This document shows positions 10,171 through 19,427 of a stretch of 64,000 bases of DNA, one piece after another; position 1 is the stretch's first letter, and every line of letters begins with the position of its first letter. The stretch is from Bifidobacterium aquikefiri. Lineage in GTDB: Bacteria > Actinomycetota > Actinomycetes > Actinomycetales > Bifidobacteriaceae. The translations under genes were made by a program, and so were the position numbers. The notes beneath the pieces are model-generated. The model made no database searches. It was not told where the DNA came from and worked only from the letters and a program-made list of their open reading frames with translations. The stretch spans positions 434,001 through 498,000 of the forward strand of contig NZ_MWXA01000005.1 of assembly GCF_002259795.1 (NCBI RefSeq), given 5' to 3'.

Positions 10171-11103
10171 TCAGCCGTTTGTCTTGCCTGCAGATGAATC
10201 AGGACCGAGACGCATATGTCGGGCAATGATACCCATCGCCTGATCATGGTCCAAATCATCGGTATTGACGACAGTAATACCGTTATGCTTCAGAGAATCG
10301 ACGCTCACCGTACCAACCATGATGTCCTCAACAAATGATGCACTCGATGCGAAGAGAATGGGAGGAGCAAATTCCTCTCCAGACTTGCCGCGCATCCACA
10401 ATTTGGCTTCGAGCTTGTTGGCTCTATTCACTGCAAGAACGACGGAAAGACCGGAGACGACATCCGTCAAATCCTGAGCTGCATTTTCAGGTCCGTCCGC
10501 CTCGTGCGTGTTCAACACGGCAACGGCACCCTCGGACGAGTCGATGCATCGGGCCGAGATATCGGAGATGCAGCAGAATGCAGCCAACAATTCAGCGGAT
10601 GCGATGCGGGTAATGATCACCGCGACCTTGACTTTGTCACCAATCAAGCCTTCAAGTTCGCTCTGGAAGTCAGCGTCCAAATCAAGATCATCATTGAACG
10701 CTTCGGCCTGGTTGCCGGCGTTCTCAGTTTGGTTCTCCGAAACGCCATCTGCAGCATGCGAAGCAGAGGCATTGCCATCCTCTTCACCGGATGAGTCTGT
10801 AGCCGCAGTATGCCCATTGCGATGGGTTCCAGCCGGATGAATCGTGTTGTCATCACCGAAATTGAAATCACCATCCACCTGTTTGTTGAAATCCTCTTCA
10901 AAACTGGCGAAGGCAGCGTCAATCTCCTCGTCACTCAAGCGATCGGAAGAATCCTTGTCAGAGCCGGCATGCTTCCCGCTCTCGTGGGGTTTCTTCGAAT
11001 TGTCATCATGCATGCCTTGTGCGTTGAGATTTGTCGAGTGCTCCTCATGAGAATCGTGGTCTTCGCAATCCGAGCTGTTTGCATCGGTTGAAGAATCGTT
11101 CAC
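10171..11103 (-). CDS. Acidic protein of unknown function in the his operon
   Basis: 310 residues, starting with GTG at 11101-11103. That codon shares the bases GTGA with the hisB stop, so translation is probably coupled. Residues 1-~145 are extremely rich in Asp, Glu, Ser, Asn and His and look disordered. The remaining half is ordered, beginning around [20 protein letters not shown], with alternating hydrophobic strands and helices. It ends with a strand-turn region ([19 protein letters not shown]). I recognise no catalytic motif. Similar-size ORFs occupy this place in bifidobacterial his clusters, as far as I recall. A regulatory or enzyme-scaffolding role would be a guess. Confidence 0.82.
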   Translation of the reverse strand: MNDSSTDANSSDCEDHDSHEEHSTNLNAQGMHDDNSKKPHESGKHAGSDKDSSDRLSDEEIDAAFASFEEDFNKQVDGDFNFGDDNTIHPAGTHRNGHTAATDSSGEEDGNASASHAADGVSENQTENAGNQAEAFNDDLDLDADFQSELEGLIGDKVKVAVIITRIASAELLAAFCCISDISARCIDSSEGAVAVLNTHEADGPENAAQDLTDVVSGLSVVLAVNRANKLEAKLWMRGKSGEEFAPPILFASSASFVEDIMVGTVSVDSLKHNGITVVNTDDLDHDQAMGIIARHMRLGPDSSAGKTNG

Positions 11104-11699
11104 AACGCTCCCTTCGTGCTTGGAATGCCAGTGACACGCGGATCGGATTCCACCGCAACACGCAATGCTCGAGCCAATGCTTTGAATTCTGCCTCGGCAA
11201 TGTGGTGAGGATCGCGCCCGGCAAGCAATGTCATGTGAAGGCAGATGCCGGCATGCAAGGCGATGGATTCCATGACATGGCGTACCAGCGACCCTGTGAA
11301 ATGTCCACCTATCAGAGCGAACTCAAAACCCTCAGGCTCGCCTGAGCACACGACATATGGTCTTCCAGAAATATCGATGACGGCTCGCGCCAGTGCCTCG
11401 TCAAGAGGAACGGTGACATCGGCAAATCGTCGAATGCCTCGTTTATCTCCGAGAGCCTTCTTGAGAGCCTCGCCGAAGACAATCGCGATGTCCTCGACCG
11501 TATGGTGTACGTCAATATCGGTATCGCCACTGGCCTTGATATCGAGATCAATCAGTGAATGCTTGCCAAGTGCAGTCATCATATGGTTGTAGAAGGGCAC
11601 GCTCGTGTCAACATGGGTCTCACCGGTGCCGTCAAGATTCAAACTCAGCGAAACATTCGATTCGCTCGTGATGCGGGTTATTGATGCTGTGCGATCCAT
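11100..11699 (-). CDS. hisB: Imidazoleglycerol-phosphate dehydratase HisB
   Basis: 199 residues from the ATG at 11699, preceded by AAAGGAG; the longer frame upstream is non-conserved. This is the monofunctional dehydratase, without the phosphatase domain of E. coli HisB. It converts imidazole glycerol phosphate to imidazole acetol phosphate. The two symmetric manganese-binding motifs HHTVEDIA and HHIAEAEF are both present. Its stop overlaps the GTG of the following acidic protein, and a 145-base gap separates it from hisC upstream. Confidence 0.96.
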   Translation of the reverse strand: MDRTASITRITSESNVSLSLNLDGTGETHVDTSVPFYNHMMTALGKHSLIDLDIKASGDTDIDVHHTVEDIAIVFGEALKKALGDKRGIRRFADVTVPLDEALARAVIDISGRPYVVCSGEPEGFEFALIGGHFTGSLVRHVMESIALHAGICLHMTLLAGRDPHHIAEAEFKALARALRVAVESDPRVTGIPSTKGAL

Positions 11700-11844
11700 A
11701 TGTTGCTCCTTTATGACAATGCCCTCGCGGATCTGCAGGCAGTTCATGGTTATCGACAGCGCTTCTGGCCCTTGCCGATGGTCTTCGGTGATGCCGATCA
11801 TCAGATGTGCGGGTCTTCCACGTTGTGTTGTATTGCATGGTTGC

Positions 11845-13005
11845 TTACTGTTGCTTATCTATCGTTGCCAGCACTTCGGCAAATGCCGTTCTGAATGTCG
11901 ACATTTCCCTCTCTGTTCCCATGCAGACTCGAAGCCAATGATCAGGGCCAACCACGCGAATCAGTATGCCACGACTGAGCAGTTTATTGAAAACGAGCAT
12001 GCGGTCATCGAATTTTCCAAAAAGCAAGAAGTTTGATTCGGAATCTGCAACTTGGAGATTGCTGCCATGGTATTGCTGGCTTCTCAGCCATGCCGCGGTC
12101 TCTTCTCTGGTCTCACGAAGCTTTGCAACACGTTTCAGCTGAAGATCGGTATGTTCAAAAGCCGCCAGAGCCGCTGCCTGCGTGATGGCACTCAAATGAT
12201 ATGGCATGCGTACGATTCTGAGGCAATCGATGATGCCTGCGTCTGCGGCTAGATAGCCGACTCGAGCACCCGCAAAGGCAAAGGCCTTTGACATGGTTCG
12301 GGAAACGGCAAGATTGTGATGCTCAGGAATCAACGACACGGCGGAAGGGGTGCCCGGATTGCGAAACTCCACATACGCTTCATCGATTATGACCACCGGA
12401 TGAGTGCCTTCTTGAGCTCCTGCAACCTGTGTCTGCTCACATATTGCGAGCAACGTCTTCACATCGCTCAATGGCAGGTTAGTCCCTGTTGGATTATTCG
12501 GACTCGTCAGCAGCACAATTGACGGTCCGATGCTCGTGATGCCTTCGATTGTCTTGTCAAGGTCGATGGTGAAGTCACCTTTGCGGTGAATCACCTTCCA
12601 CGAGGTGAAGGTGTCTCGTGCATATTCCGGATACATGGAATATGTCGGGTCACAGCCAAGAGCAGTGCGGCCTGGTCCACCGAATGCCTGAAAAATCTGC
12701 AGCATGATTTCGTTCGAACCATTCGCACCCCACAGTTGTTCGACACCCAGACGTGTGCCGGATTCATAGGCAAGGTAGTCGCAGAACGCCTGGCGCAGCT
12801 TGATGTGCTCGCGGTCAGGATAACGGTTCAGGTTCTGCGCCACTTCCCTCACTCGACGTGCGATGGTATCTGCCACCTCGTCATCTAGCGGGTAGGGGTT
12901 CTCGTTGACATTGAGACATACGGGAACATCCAACTGAGGGGCGCCGTATGGCTCCTCGCCTATGAGGTCGTTGCGCAGGGGCAATGACGATGGAATTGAA
13001 GTCAT
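11845..13005 (-). CDS. hisC: Histidinol-phosphate aminotransferase HisC
   Basis: 386 residues from the ATG at 13005, which overlaps the hisD stop (ATGA). PLP-dependent class II aminotransferase converting imidazole acetol phosphate to histidinol phosphate. Seen: the [10 protein letters not shown]-terminal motif, SPNNPTG substrate loop, IIDEAYVEF with the PLP-contacting Asp, and [12 protein letters not shown] with the Schiff-base Lys. Position next to hisD settles the assignment over other family members. An unusually long 145-base spacer follows before hisB. Confidence 0.95.
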   Translation of the reverse strand: MTSIPSSLPLRNDLIGEEPYGAPQLDVPVCLNVNENPYPLDDEVADTIARRVREVAQNLNRYPDREHIKLRQAFCDYLAYESGTRLGVEQLWGANGSNEIMLQIFQAFGGPGRTALGCDPTYSMYPEYARDTFTSWKVIHRKGDFTIDLDKTIEGITSIGPSIVLLTSPNNPTGTNLPLSDVKTLLAICEQTQVAGAQEGTHPVVIIDEAYVEFRNPGTPSAVSLIPEHHNLAVSRTMSKAFAFAGARVGYLAADAGIIDCLRIVRMPYHLSAITQAAALAAFEHTDLQLKRVAKLRETREETAAWLRSQQYHGSNLQVADSESNFLLFGKFDDRMLVFNKLLSRGILIRVVGPDHWLRVCMGTEREMSTFRTAFAEVLATIDKQQ

Positions 13006-14399
13006 AGCAGACCAGCCTCTCGTTCCTGATCCTTCAAGCTCTGCTTGTCGTAAGGATCGTTGACGAATCGTGTGAGTACGCATTCACCATGGCCCGGCAG
13101 ATCCTCACTCACAGCAAATGTGTTGATCTTGTCGGCAAGAGCCTTTAAACCATCCTCGTCATATTCGATGACCTCGACCGGTTTCATGAAAGTGTGCACA
13201 CCAAGACCGCTAGCAAAGCGAGCGGTTCCTCCTGTCGGCAGCACATGGTTTGAACCGGACATGTAGTCGCCGAGAGGTACAGGTGAGAACGGTCCGCGGA
13301 AGATGGCGCCGGCATTGCGAATGTGGGAAATCGTCGTATCTGGATCAGACGTCTGAATCTCAAGATGCTCGGCGGCATAGGCATTGGCTGCGGCAATGGA
13401 TTGTTCGAGATTATCGGTCAGAATGATTCCCGACTGGGAGCCGCCCAACGAAGTATGAACTCTTTCGCTGTGTTCGGTTCGGGGAACTCTTCTGTTCAGA
13501 CTGTCTTGAACCTTCTGAATCTGAGACTCATCATCGGTGATGAGTACGGATCCTGCCAATTCATCATGCTCTGCCTGCCCGATGAGATCGGCTGCAAGAT
13601 ACTCTGGATTGGCGGTTGCATCTGCAAGAATCGCGATTTCGGTAGGTCCTGCGACTGCATCGATGCCCACGATGCCTGAAACCAGACTCTTTGCAGTGGC
13701 TACGAAGATATTGCCAGGACCCGTGATCTTATCGACTGGATCACAGAGAATGTCGCCATCCTGCTCCTCGCTGCCGGCAGCGCCATAGGCAAACATGGCG
13801 ATTGCCTGCGCACCTCCAACGGCATAGACCTCGTCAACGTCAAGAATGGCGCATGTCGCCATGATCGTCGGATCGGGAAGACCTTCCGCGGACGATTTGG
13901 ATGGCGGTGTCGCGATGGCGAGCGACTCCACTCCCGCTGTCTGTGCGGGCACGACATTCATGATGACCGAACTCGGATATACGGCTTTGCCGCCGGGAAC
14001 GTAGAGACCAACGCGCTCGATGGGGATCCAACGCTCCGAGACACGTGCCCCTTCTGCCAGATCGGTGTGGAAACCACTGGGAACCTGCGAAGTGCTGACT
14101 GCACGACAACGATGCACGGACTCTTCAACGGCCTCACGAACCTTGGGGTCAAGGGCATCCAAGGCCTCTTGCAGACGCTCCTTGGGAACCCTGAGATAAA
14201 CCGGACGCACATGATCGAATCGTTCTTCGTAATCTCTCAATGAGGCAGCACCACGCTTGCGCACATCTTCAAGAATCGGACGAACGAGCTCAGTGGCCTC
14301 ATGTGTGCCCATGGAGGCTCGTGGCATGGTTTTGAGAAGGTCAGCGCGACTCAGATTCTTGCCGCGCAAATCGATTACATGCATTATGTTGTCTGTCAT
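13002..14399 (-). CDS. hisD: Histidinol dehydrogenase HisD
   Basis: Zinc-dependent enzyme performing the last two oxidations to histidine. About 465 residues from the ATG at 14399; an ATG at 14384 (MHVIDLRG) is equally plausible, and neither has a strong Shine-Dalgarno. Seen: the NAD-binding-like GGAQAIAMFAYG, the long Gly-rich KITGPGNIFVATAK signature, AEHDELAGSVL, and a C-terminal H-rich SGSNHVLPTGG block. It is the first gene of the his cluster and overlaps hisC. A short palindrome, GAGAC-aaatc-GTCTC (14441-14455), lies upstream and could be an operator. Confidence 0.95.
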   Translation of the reverse strand: MTDNIMHVIDLRGKNLSRADLLKTMPRASMGTHEATELVRPILEDVRKRGAASLRDYEERFDHVRPVYLRVPKERLQEALDALDPKVREAVEESVHRCRAVSTSQVPSGFHTDLAEGARVSERWIPIERVGLYVPGGKAVYPSSVIMNVVPAQTAGVESLAIATPPSKSSAEGLPDPTIMATCAILDVDEVYAVGGAQAIAMFAYGAAGSEEQDGDILCDPVDKITGPGNIFVATAKSLVSGIVGIDAVAGPTEIAILADATANPEYLAADLIGQAEHDELAGSVLITDDESQIQKVQDSLNRRVPRTEHSERVHTSLGGSQSGIILTDNLEQSIAAANAYAAEHLEIQTSDPDTTISHIRNAGAIFRGPFSPVPLGDYMSGSNHVLPTGGTARFASGLGVHTFMKPVEVIEYDEDGLKALADKINTFAVSEDLPGHGECVLTRFVNDPYDKQSLKDQEREAGLL

Positions 14400-14508
14400 G
14401 ACTTCGATGGTAGATTCCACCGATGACGAGAGCTGAATTTGAGACAAATCGTCTCGAATTTTGAGATTATTTCAATGAACTGATTCAACATTCTCAGTGC
14501 CCTCACTC

Positions 14509-14603
14509 GTTGTGAACTCAGGAAAGTATCAACGCATGAAATACGCTCTCTTCCACCAGCATTAAGCCAGCATTTCGATGTGATACCTGAGCGAGTTCAC
14601 AAT
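14509..14603. repeat. Nested palindrome family, copy A
   Basis: Left arm TTGTGAACTCAGGAAAGTAT begins at ~14510 and an imperfect complement, ATACCTGAGCGAGTTCACAA, ends at ~14602, with ~50 bases between. The outer sequence (TTGTGAAC / GTTCACAA) and the inner GTAT/ATAC match copies B (56818-56927) and C (60702-60802). It lies between metK's 3' end and hisD's start. This is the most diverged of the three copies. Confidence 0.6.
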
Positions 14604-14624
14604 GAGCACTATGGAATGCGTAAA

Positions 14625-15836
14625 TCAGGCGATTGATGCCTTCAATGCATCGACCTTGTCAACGTTTTCCCATGTGAAGTCCGGATCCTCGCGGCCAAAG
14701 TGACCGTATGCGGCAGTCTTCGCATAGATTGGGCGCAACAGATCGAGCTCATCGATGATCGCTGCCGGTCGAAGATCAAATACCTTACGCACAGCATCCT
14801 GAATCTGATCTCTCGAGACACCAATCTCAGTTCCATAGGTCTCCACATTGATGCTTACAGGATCGGCAACACCAATTGCATAGGCAATCTGTACCTCGAC
14901 ACGGTGAGCCAGCCCTGCCGCAACGATATTCTTTGCAACCCAACGCGCGGCATATGCAGCGGAACGATCAACCTTGCTCGGATCCTTGCCTGAGAAGGCA
15001 CCGCCACCGTGATGCGCGGCACCACCATAGGTGTCAACGATGATCTTCCTGCCTGTCAGACCTGCATCTGCAGACGGCCCGCCAAGAATGAAGGAGCCGG
15101 TTGGATTTACGAGCAGTCTGTACCCTTCATGCTCGACCTTGTCGCCGCAGACCTCTGCGAGCACGGGTGTGATGACATGTTCGGCGAGTTGATTGGTCAG
15201 CCAGTCACGGTCCACATCTGGATCATGCTGTGTGGAAATCAGTACGGTGTTCACACGCAGCGGGTTGTCATTTTCATCGTACTCGATGGTGACCTGCGTC
15301 TTGCCATCGGGACGCAAATGAGGAATGATCCCCTGCTTGCGGACCTCAGCCAAGCGATACGCCAGTCGGTGAGCCATATAGATTGGCAGCGGCATCAACA
15401 CATCGGTCTCGTCGGTTGCATAGCCGAACATGACTCCCTGATCGCCCGCCCCTTGTGCCTCATAGCGCTCTTCTCGAGTAGCAGCATTCTCCTGCTCGCG
15501 GCTGAGGCGATCGACACCCTGATTGATTTCTGAACTCTGTTCTCCAAGAGCGACGAGTACGCCACAGGAATCGGCATCCAGACCTATATCAGAGCTTGTG
15601 TATCCGATTTTTCGAAGAACGGAACGAACTTCATGCTGGATATCGGTATAGCCCTTCGATGTCACCTCGCCGAAAACGAAGAACTGACCGGTTGTTGCGG
15701 AAGTTTCCACAGCAACGTGCGAATAGGGATCCTGCGCCAATAGATCGTCCAAAATCTCATCTGATATCTGGTCACAAACCTTGTCAGGATGACCTTCGGT
15801 CACCGATTCCGCAGAAATTAGTTTTCGCTCTGCCAT
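14625..15836 (-). CDS. metK: S-adenosylmethionine synthetase MetK
   Basis: 403 residues, normal family length. It makes SAM from methionine and ATP. The N-terminal signature [17 protein letters not shown] carries the ATP-site His and metal-binding Asp. [12 protein letters not shown] and the Gly-rich [19 protein letters not shown] signature are also present. The ATG at 15836 has AGGGGG 11 bases upstream, embedded in a structured leader that may be a SAM-responsive riboswitch. Confidence 0.97.
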   Translation of the reverse strand: MAERKLISAESVTEGHPDKVCDQISDEILDDLLAQDPYSHVAVETSATTGQFFVFGEVTSKGYTDIQHEVRSVLRKIGYTSSDIGLDADSCGVLVALGEQSSEINQGVDRLSREQENAATREERYEAQGAGDQGVMFGYATDETDVLMPLPIYMAHRLAYRLAEVRKQGIIPHLRPDGKTQVTIEYDENDNPLRVNTVLISTQHDPDVDRDWLTNQLAEHVITPVLAEVCGDKVEHEGYRLLVNPTGSFILGGPSADAGLTGRKIIVDTYGGAAHHGGGAFSGKDPSKVDRSAAYAARWVAKNIVAAGLAHRVEVQIAYAIGVADPVSINVETYGTEIGVSRDQIQDAVRKVFDLRPAAIIDELDLLRPIYAKTAAYGHFGREDPDFTWENVDKVDALKASIA

Positions 15837-15837
15837 T

Positions 15838-15945
15838 ATTCGCGATACCCCCTATGCAAACCATAATTATGAGGAAAGGACCCCTTTCGGAGTCCTCTCC
15901 CCTTGGCAGACAGCAAGTCAGCAAACCTACCGTCTGCATTCGTGC
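15838..15945 (-). promoter_or_regulatory. Structured metK leader, candidate SAM-VI riboswitch
   Basis: On the minus strand two hairpins precede metK. One has stem GCAGAC/GTCTGC (arms 15932-15937 and 15906-15911). The second, GGACTCC-GAAA-GGGGTCC (15878-15895), has a GAAA loop. Then CATAATTATG and the Shine-Dalgarno AGGGGG (15848-15853) lead to the ATG. SAM-VI riboswitches are known upstream of metK in Bifidobacterium and act by hiding the ribosome-binding site. The ACTCC segment here could pair with the Shine-Dalgarno. Matching to the published consensus is from memory, so the class is tentative. Confidence 0.45.
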
Positions 15946-16044
15946 AAACAATACGACAACAACCCTATGCCTTAGGTAGGTCAATTACTAGATGTAAATC
16001 GTATGGATATTGATACAACCAGACATAAGGTTGTGTCTGCAGAA

Positions 16045-16329
16045 TCAGTTGCCCTCGCTCAAATCATCGTCGCCGAGCTTCTCTTCAAGAAGTCCCTCGT
16101 TGATTTCGCGGAAGGCGATGGACAATGGTTTTTCCTGATTCTGATACTCAACCAGGGGACCAACGTTCTGCAGCAGACCTTCATTGAGCTGTGTAAAATA
16201 TGAGTTGATTTGACGTGCACGTTTCGCAGCGAAAATGGAAAGCGCATATTTGGAATCGGCGTGCTGCATGAGTTCGTCGATGGTTGGTTTTGCAAATCCT
16301 GTTGGTGTTGGTTCGGTACCGAGTGCCAT
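16045..16329 (-). CDS. rpoZ: RNA polymerase omega subunit RpoZ
   Basis: 94 residues from the ATG at 16329, with GGAGA 5 bases upstream. Omega helps fold and assemble the beta' subunit. The conserved core is present: [26 protein letters not shown], followed by the [18 protein letters not shown] region. In many actinobacteria rpoZ lies between gmk and metK. Here gmk is further off, across the ilvD gene on the opposite strand. Confidence 0.93.
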   Translation of the reverse strand: MALGTEPTPTGFAKPTIDELMQHADSKYALSIFAAKRARQINSYFTQLNEGLLQNVGPLVEYQNQEKPLSIAFREINEGLLEEKLGDDDLSEGN

Positions 16330-16450
16330 ATAATCTCCAATACGAATAATGCCGATGAATGCATCAGCCTTGCAATCTTCGCGATTATATCGCATCGATA
16401 CGATTTTGTGAATGGGCTGCTCTGATTTCCAACTTGAATAATCCCACTAT

Positions 16451-16490
16451 TTGACCCTCGCCACTCATTTGCCCAACTATCCCGCTTGAA
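16451..16490 (+). promoter_or_regulatory. Possible leaderless promoter of ilvD
   Basis: TTGACC (16451-16456) and AACTAT (16475-16480) are spaced 18 bases apart. They place the predicted transcription start at about 16488-16490, which is the ATG itself. No Shine-Dalgarno precedes the ATG. Leaderless transcripts are common in actinobacteria. The -10 match is weak (3 of 6). Confidence 0.35.
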
Positions 16491-18358
16491 TGGTCACTAT
16501 GCAAATGAGGTCAGCAAAATTAATGAACGGACGAATGTTCGCCGGGGCTCGCGCCCTCTATCGTGCTGCCGGAGTTTCTGGCAACGATTTTGGCAAACCT
16601 ATCGTCGCGATAGCAAATTCATTCTCCGAATTCGTTCCGGGGCATGTTCATCTGAATCAGGTCGGCCGCTTGGTTTCCCAGGCGGTGAAAGAGGCGGGCG
16701 GCATTCCTCGAGAGTTCAATACCATCGCCGTTGACGATGGCATTGCCATGGGTCATACCGGCATGCTGTATTCACTGCCAAGCCGAGATCTGATTGCCGA
16801 TGCCGTTGAATACTCAGTGAATGCCCATTGCGCCGATGCACTGATTTGCATTTCAAACTGTGACAAGATCACGCCTGGCATGTTGCTTGCGGCCCTGCGG
16901 TTGAACATTCCGACAGTATTTGTCTCTGGAGGCCCCATGGAGGCCGGCACCACCGTCATGCCCGACGGTGAGGTCAAGGAGAACACCGATCTTATCGATG
17001 TAATGTATGCTTCGGCCGATGACAGCATGAACGACGAGGACGTACTTGCACTGGAAAAGTCCGTATGCCCGACCTGTGGTTCTTGCGCTGGCATGTTTAC
17101 AGCGAACTCGATGAATTGCCTGACCGAAGCCATGGGTCTTGCCCTTCCCGGCAACGGAACCACACTCGCTTCGCACACCGCACGGCGTTCACTCTTCACC
17201 AAAGCGGGCAAGGCCATCATCGACATTGCCAAACGCTATTACGATGATGACGATGAATCGGTACTTCCACGCGCAATCGCGACGAAGCATGCCTTTGAAA
17301 ATGCAATGACAATGGATGTTGCCATGGGAGGCTCTTCCAACACCGTTCTGCACATTCTTGCCGCCGCACAGTCCGCTGACGTTGACTTCACCCTCGACGA
17401 TATCGAACGCATATCACACACCGTGCCATGCATCTGTAAGGCTTCGCCTTCCGGCGATTGGGAGATTTCCGATGTTCACCGCGCGGGCGGCATCTGCGGC
17501 ATCCTTGGAGAGCTCGACCGTGGCGGTGTGCTCCACAAAGATACTCATTCCATCGATTATCCAAGCCTTGAAGCGAAGCTCGATGACTGGGACATCATGC
17601 GTCCAAGTTGCCTGGACGAGGCGAAAAAGCTCTACCATGCAGCGCCCGGACATATCCGTTCGCCAAAGCCATGGAACCAGTCCGAGGAATTCCCTGACCT
17701 TGACACAGACCGAATCAATGGTGCCATTCACGACCTTCAACATCCAGCGGTGAATGAGGGCGGTTTGGCCATTCTTCACGGCAACCTTGCTCCCGACGGA
17801 TGCGTGGTGAAAACGGCCGGCGTTCCTAAGGAAATCTGGCACTTCCGTGGCCCTGCTCTGGTCGTCGAATCTCAGGAGGAGGCCGTCAAGGTCATTCTTA
17901 ATGGAACCCTGAAGCCAGGCCAGGCATTGATCATTCGATATGAAGGTCCAAAGGGCGGCCCTGGCATGCAGGAGATGCTCTACCCAACATCCTTCGTGAA
18001 AGGCAAGGGTATAGGCAAGGAGGTGGCTTTGCTCACCGATGGCCGTTACTCGGGAGGCTCCTCAGGATTGTCAATCGGCCATATCGCTCCTGAAGCTGCA
18101 AGCAAAGGGCCGATCGCCCTGATCAAGAACGGCGACATGATCGTCATCGACATTCCCAATCGAACAGTGAATGTCGATCTGAGCGACGAGGAACTTGCAC
18201 AGCGAAAGGCAGAGCTTGAGGCTGGAGATGGCTACGTGGCACACCGCAACCGCCATGTTTCCCTGGCACTCAAGGCATACGCGGCATTCGCGCGTTCGGC
18301 GGACAAGGGTGCCACCCGTGACCCTGACCTTATCAACAAGCTCTCTGGCCTCGCATAA
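16490..18358 (+). CDS. ilvD: Dihydroxy-acid dehydratase IlvD
   Basis: 622 residues. Fe-S enzyme that dehydrates dihydroxy-acids to the keto acids giving valine, isoleucine and, indirectly, leucine. Cluster cysteines are in [10 protein letters not shown] and in [18 protein letters not shown]. The C-terminal [20 protein letters not shown] signature is present. The frame opens at ATG 16490 ([11 protein letters not shown]); ATG 16499 is an alternative. No ribosome-binding site is visible for either, so leaderless translation is possible. The gene stands alone on the plus strand and ends before a strong hairpin. Confidence 0.96.
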   Translation: MVTMQMRSAKLMNGRMFAGARALYRAAGVSGNDFGKPIVAIANSFSEFVPGHVHLNQVGRLVSQAVKEAGGIPREFNTIAVDDGIAMGHTGMLYSLPSRDLIADAVEYSVNAHCADALICISNCDKITPGMLLAALRLNIPTVFVSGGPMEAGTTVMPDGEVKENTDLIDVMYASADDSMNDEDVLALEKSVCPTCGSCAGMFTANSMNCLTEAMGLALPGNGTTLASHTARRSLFTKAGKAIIDIAKRYYDDDDESVLPRAIATKHAFENAMTMDVAMGGSSNTVLHILAAAQSADVDFTLDDIERISHTVPCICKASPSGDWEISDVHRAGGICGILGELDRGGVLHKDTHSIDYPSLEAKLDDWDIMRPSCLDEAKKLYHAAPGHIRSPKPWNQSEEFPDLDTDRINGAIHDLQHPAVNEGGLAILHGNLAPDGCVVKTAGVPKEIWHFRGPALVVESQEEAVKVILNGTLKPGQALIIRYEGPKGGPGMQEMLYPTSFVKGKGIGKEVALLTDGRYSGGSSGLSIGHIAPEAASKGPIALIKNGDMIVIDIPNRTVNVDLSDEELAQRKAELEAGDGYVAHRNRHVSLALKAYAAFARSADKGATRDPDLINKLSGLA

Positions 18359-18396
18359 GGCTGTTTCGACTCGATTCGAGCATCGACAGCACCGTA

Positions 18397-18448
18397 GATA
18401 TGGATATGTCTCCGCGGATCCTACGATTCACGGAGACATATCCATATC
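18397..18448 (+). terminator. 18-bp perfect hairpin after ilvD
   Basis: GATATGGATATGTCTCCG (18397-18414) pairs perfectly with 18431-18448 across a 16-base loop, 38 bases after the ilvD stop. There is no T-run, so termination may be inefficient or factor-aided; mRNA stabilisation is an alternative role. Confidence 0.6.
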
Positions 18449-18494
18449 AGGGTTACATCAGAGTCTATTTCCTTCATCCAAGGCGCTCTTATTG

Positions 18495-18665
18495 CTGTTA
18501 TCTCGAGCAAAGGCGCACACGGTGCCAGATGTGCTCTTCTCCCGTCATCCTATGAATGCTTTTCCTTGTCATCTCGAGCGTAGGCGCAGCCGAAGTCGAG
18601 AGATCCCATCCACAGCGGACACGAGGAGATCCCTCGACTCGCTTCGCTCGCTCGGGATGACAAAA
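18495..18665. repeat. REP-like palindromic repeat cluster
   Basis: A unit TGTCATCTCGAGCG...GTCGAGAGATC (18567-18605) is followed by its inverted counterpart GATCCCTCGACTCGC...GGGATGACA (18628-18661), making a ~95-base imperfect palindrome. A decayed half unit (TTATCTCGAGCAAAGGCGCA) lies just before it. The same family occurs at 48533-48721. Units like GTCATCCCGAGCGAGCG...GTCGAGGGATC are widespread in unrelated bacterial genomes. This fills most of the ilvD-gmk gap. Confidence 0.75.
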
Positions 18666-18735
18666 GATGCAAGGCAACCCAATCAGGACCACAAAAGAAG
18701 CAGGGCCAGCTTCTCGAGGGTCCAGTAACAAGCTC

Positions 18736-19425
18736 TTAGAGATTGTATTCCTTCGCAATCACGTTCCACATGGCGTCGGCGGCGTTCTCAACGGTGTCGT
18801 TGACGATGACGACATCGAATTCACCCTCACTGGCAAGCTCGACTCGTGCAGTGGCAAGGCGCTTCGTGCGCTGCTCTTCGTTTTCAGTGCCACGAGAAGC
18901 AAGGCGGCGAATCAGATCGTCAAAGCTTGGAGGGGCCAAAAATACATATACAACATCAAGATTGAGCTCTTTCGCGCGTTGGCGAACACGATGTGCACCC
19001 TGCAAGTCAATCTCCAGGATCGTTGGAATCCCTTGCTTGAGATGATCGAGCACTGGTTGCAGTGGTGTTCCGTAATGCGCCATGTTATGTACCAGTGCAG
19101 TTTCAAGGAATTCACCCCGTTGCTCCATGGCAGCAAATTCTTCTTCAGAAACAAACCAGTAGTTGATGCCATTACGTTCGCCGGGACGAGAATCACGAGT
19201 CGTCGCAGAAACCGAAACCCATACTTCTGGATGCCTTGATCGAAGTTTTGCCTCAACCGTACCTTTGCCTACAGCGGTCGGACCGGTAAGAACGATGAGT
19301 CGTTGATGACCTTGCTGCGGCTCTTTATGATTCATCACTGCATTGTCTGCAGCGGCTGGAGAACTTGCAGACACTTGTGCAGAAGAATCCTTGGATTGTC
19401 GGATTACGGATTCACTCACCGTCAC
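18736..19425 (-). CDS. gmk: Guanylate kinase
   Basis: 229 residues. Phosphorylates GMP to GDP. The GTG at 19425 is the start, with GGGGAAG 5-6 bases upstream. An unusual ~40-residue Ser/Ala-rich N-terminal extension precedes the P-loop GPTAVGKGT (~47-55). Other conserved parts are SATTRDSRPGE (GMP binding) and the EFLETALVHNMAHYGT region. It follows pyrF by 2 bases, so nucleotide genes form one operon here. Confidence 0.93.
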   Translation of the reverse strand: MTVSESVIRQSKDSSAQVSASSPAAADNAVMNHKEPQQGHQRLIVLTGPTAVGKGTVEAKLRSRHPEVWVSVSATTRDSRPGERNGINYWFVSEEEFAAMEQRGEFLETALVHNMAHYGTPLQPVLDHLKQGIPTILEIDLQGAHRVRQRAKELNLDVVYVFLAPPSFDDLIRRLASRGTENEEQRTKRLATARVELASEGEFDVVIVNDTVENAADAMWNVIAKEYNL

Positions 19426-19427
19426 GA

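Noticed and set aside
16490-16515. ATGCAAATGAGGTCAGCA at the ilvD start as a member of the 23-bp repeat family
   Set aside because: It encodes the conserved MQMRSA start and occurs once, so the resemblance is probably chance.
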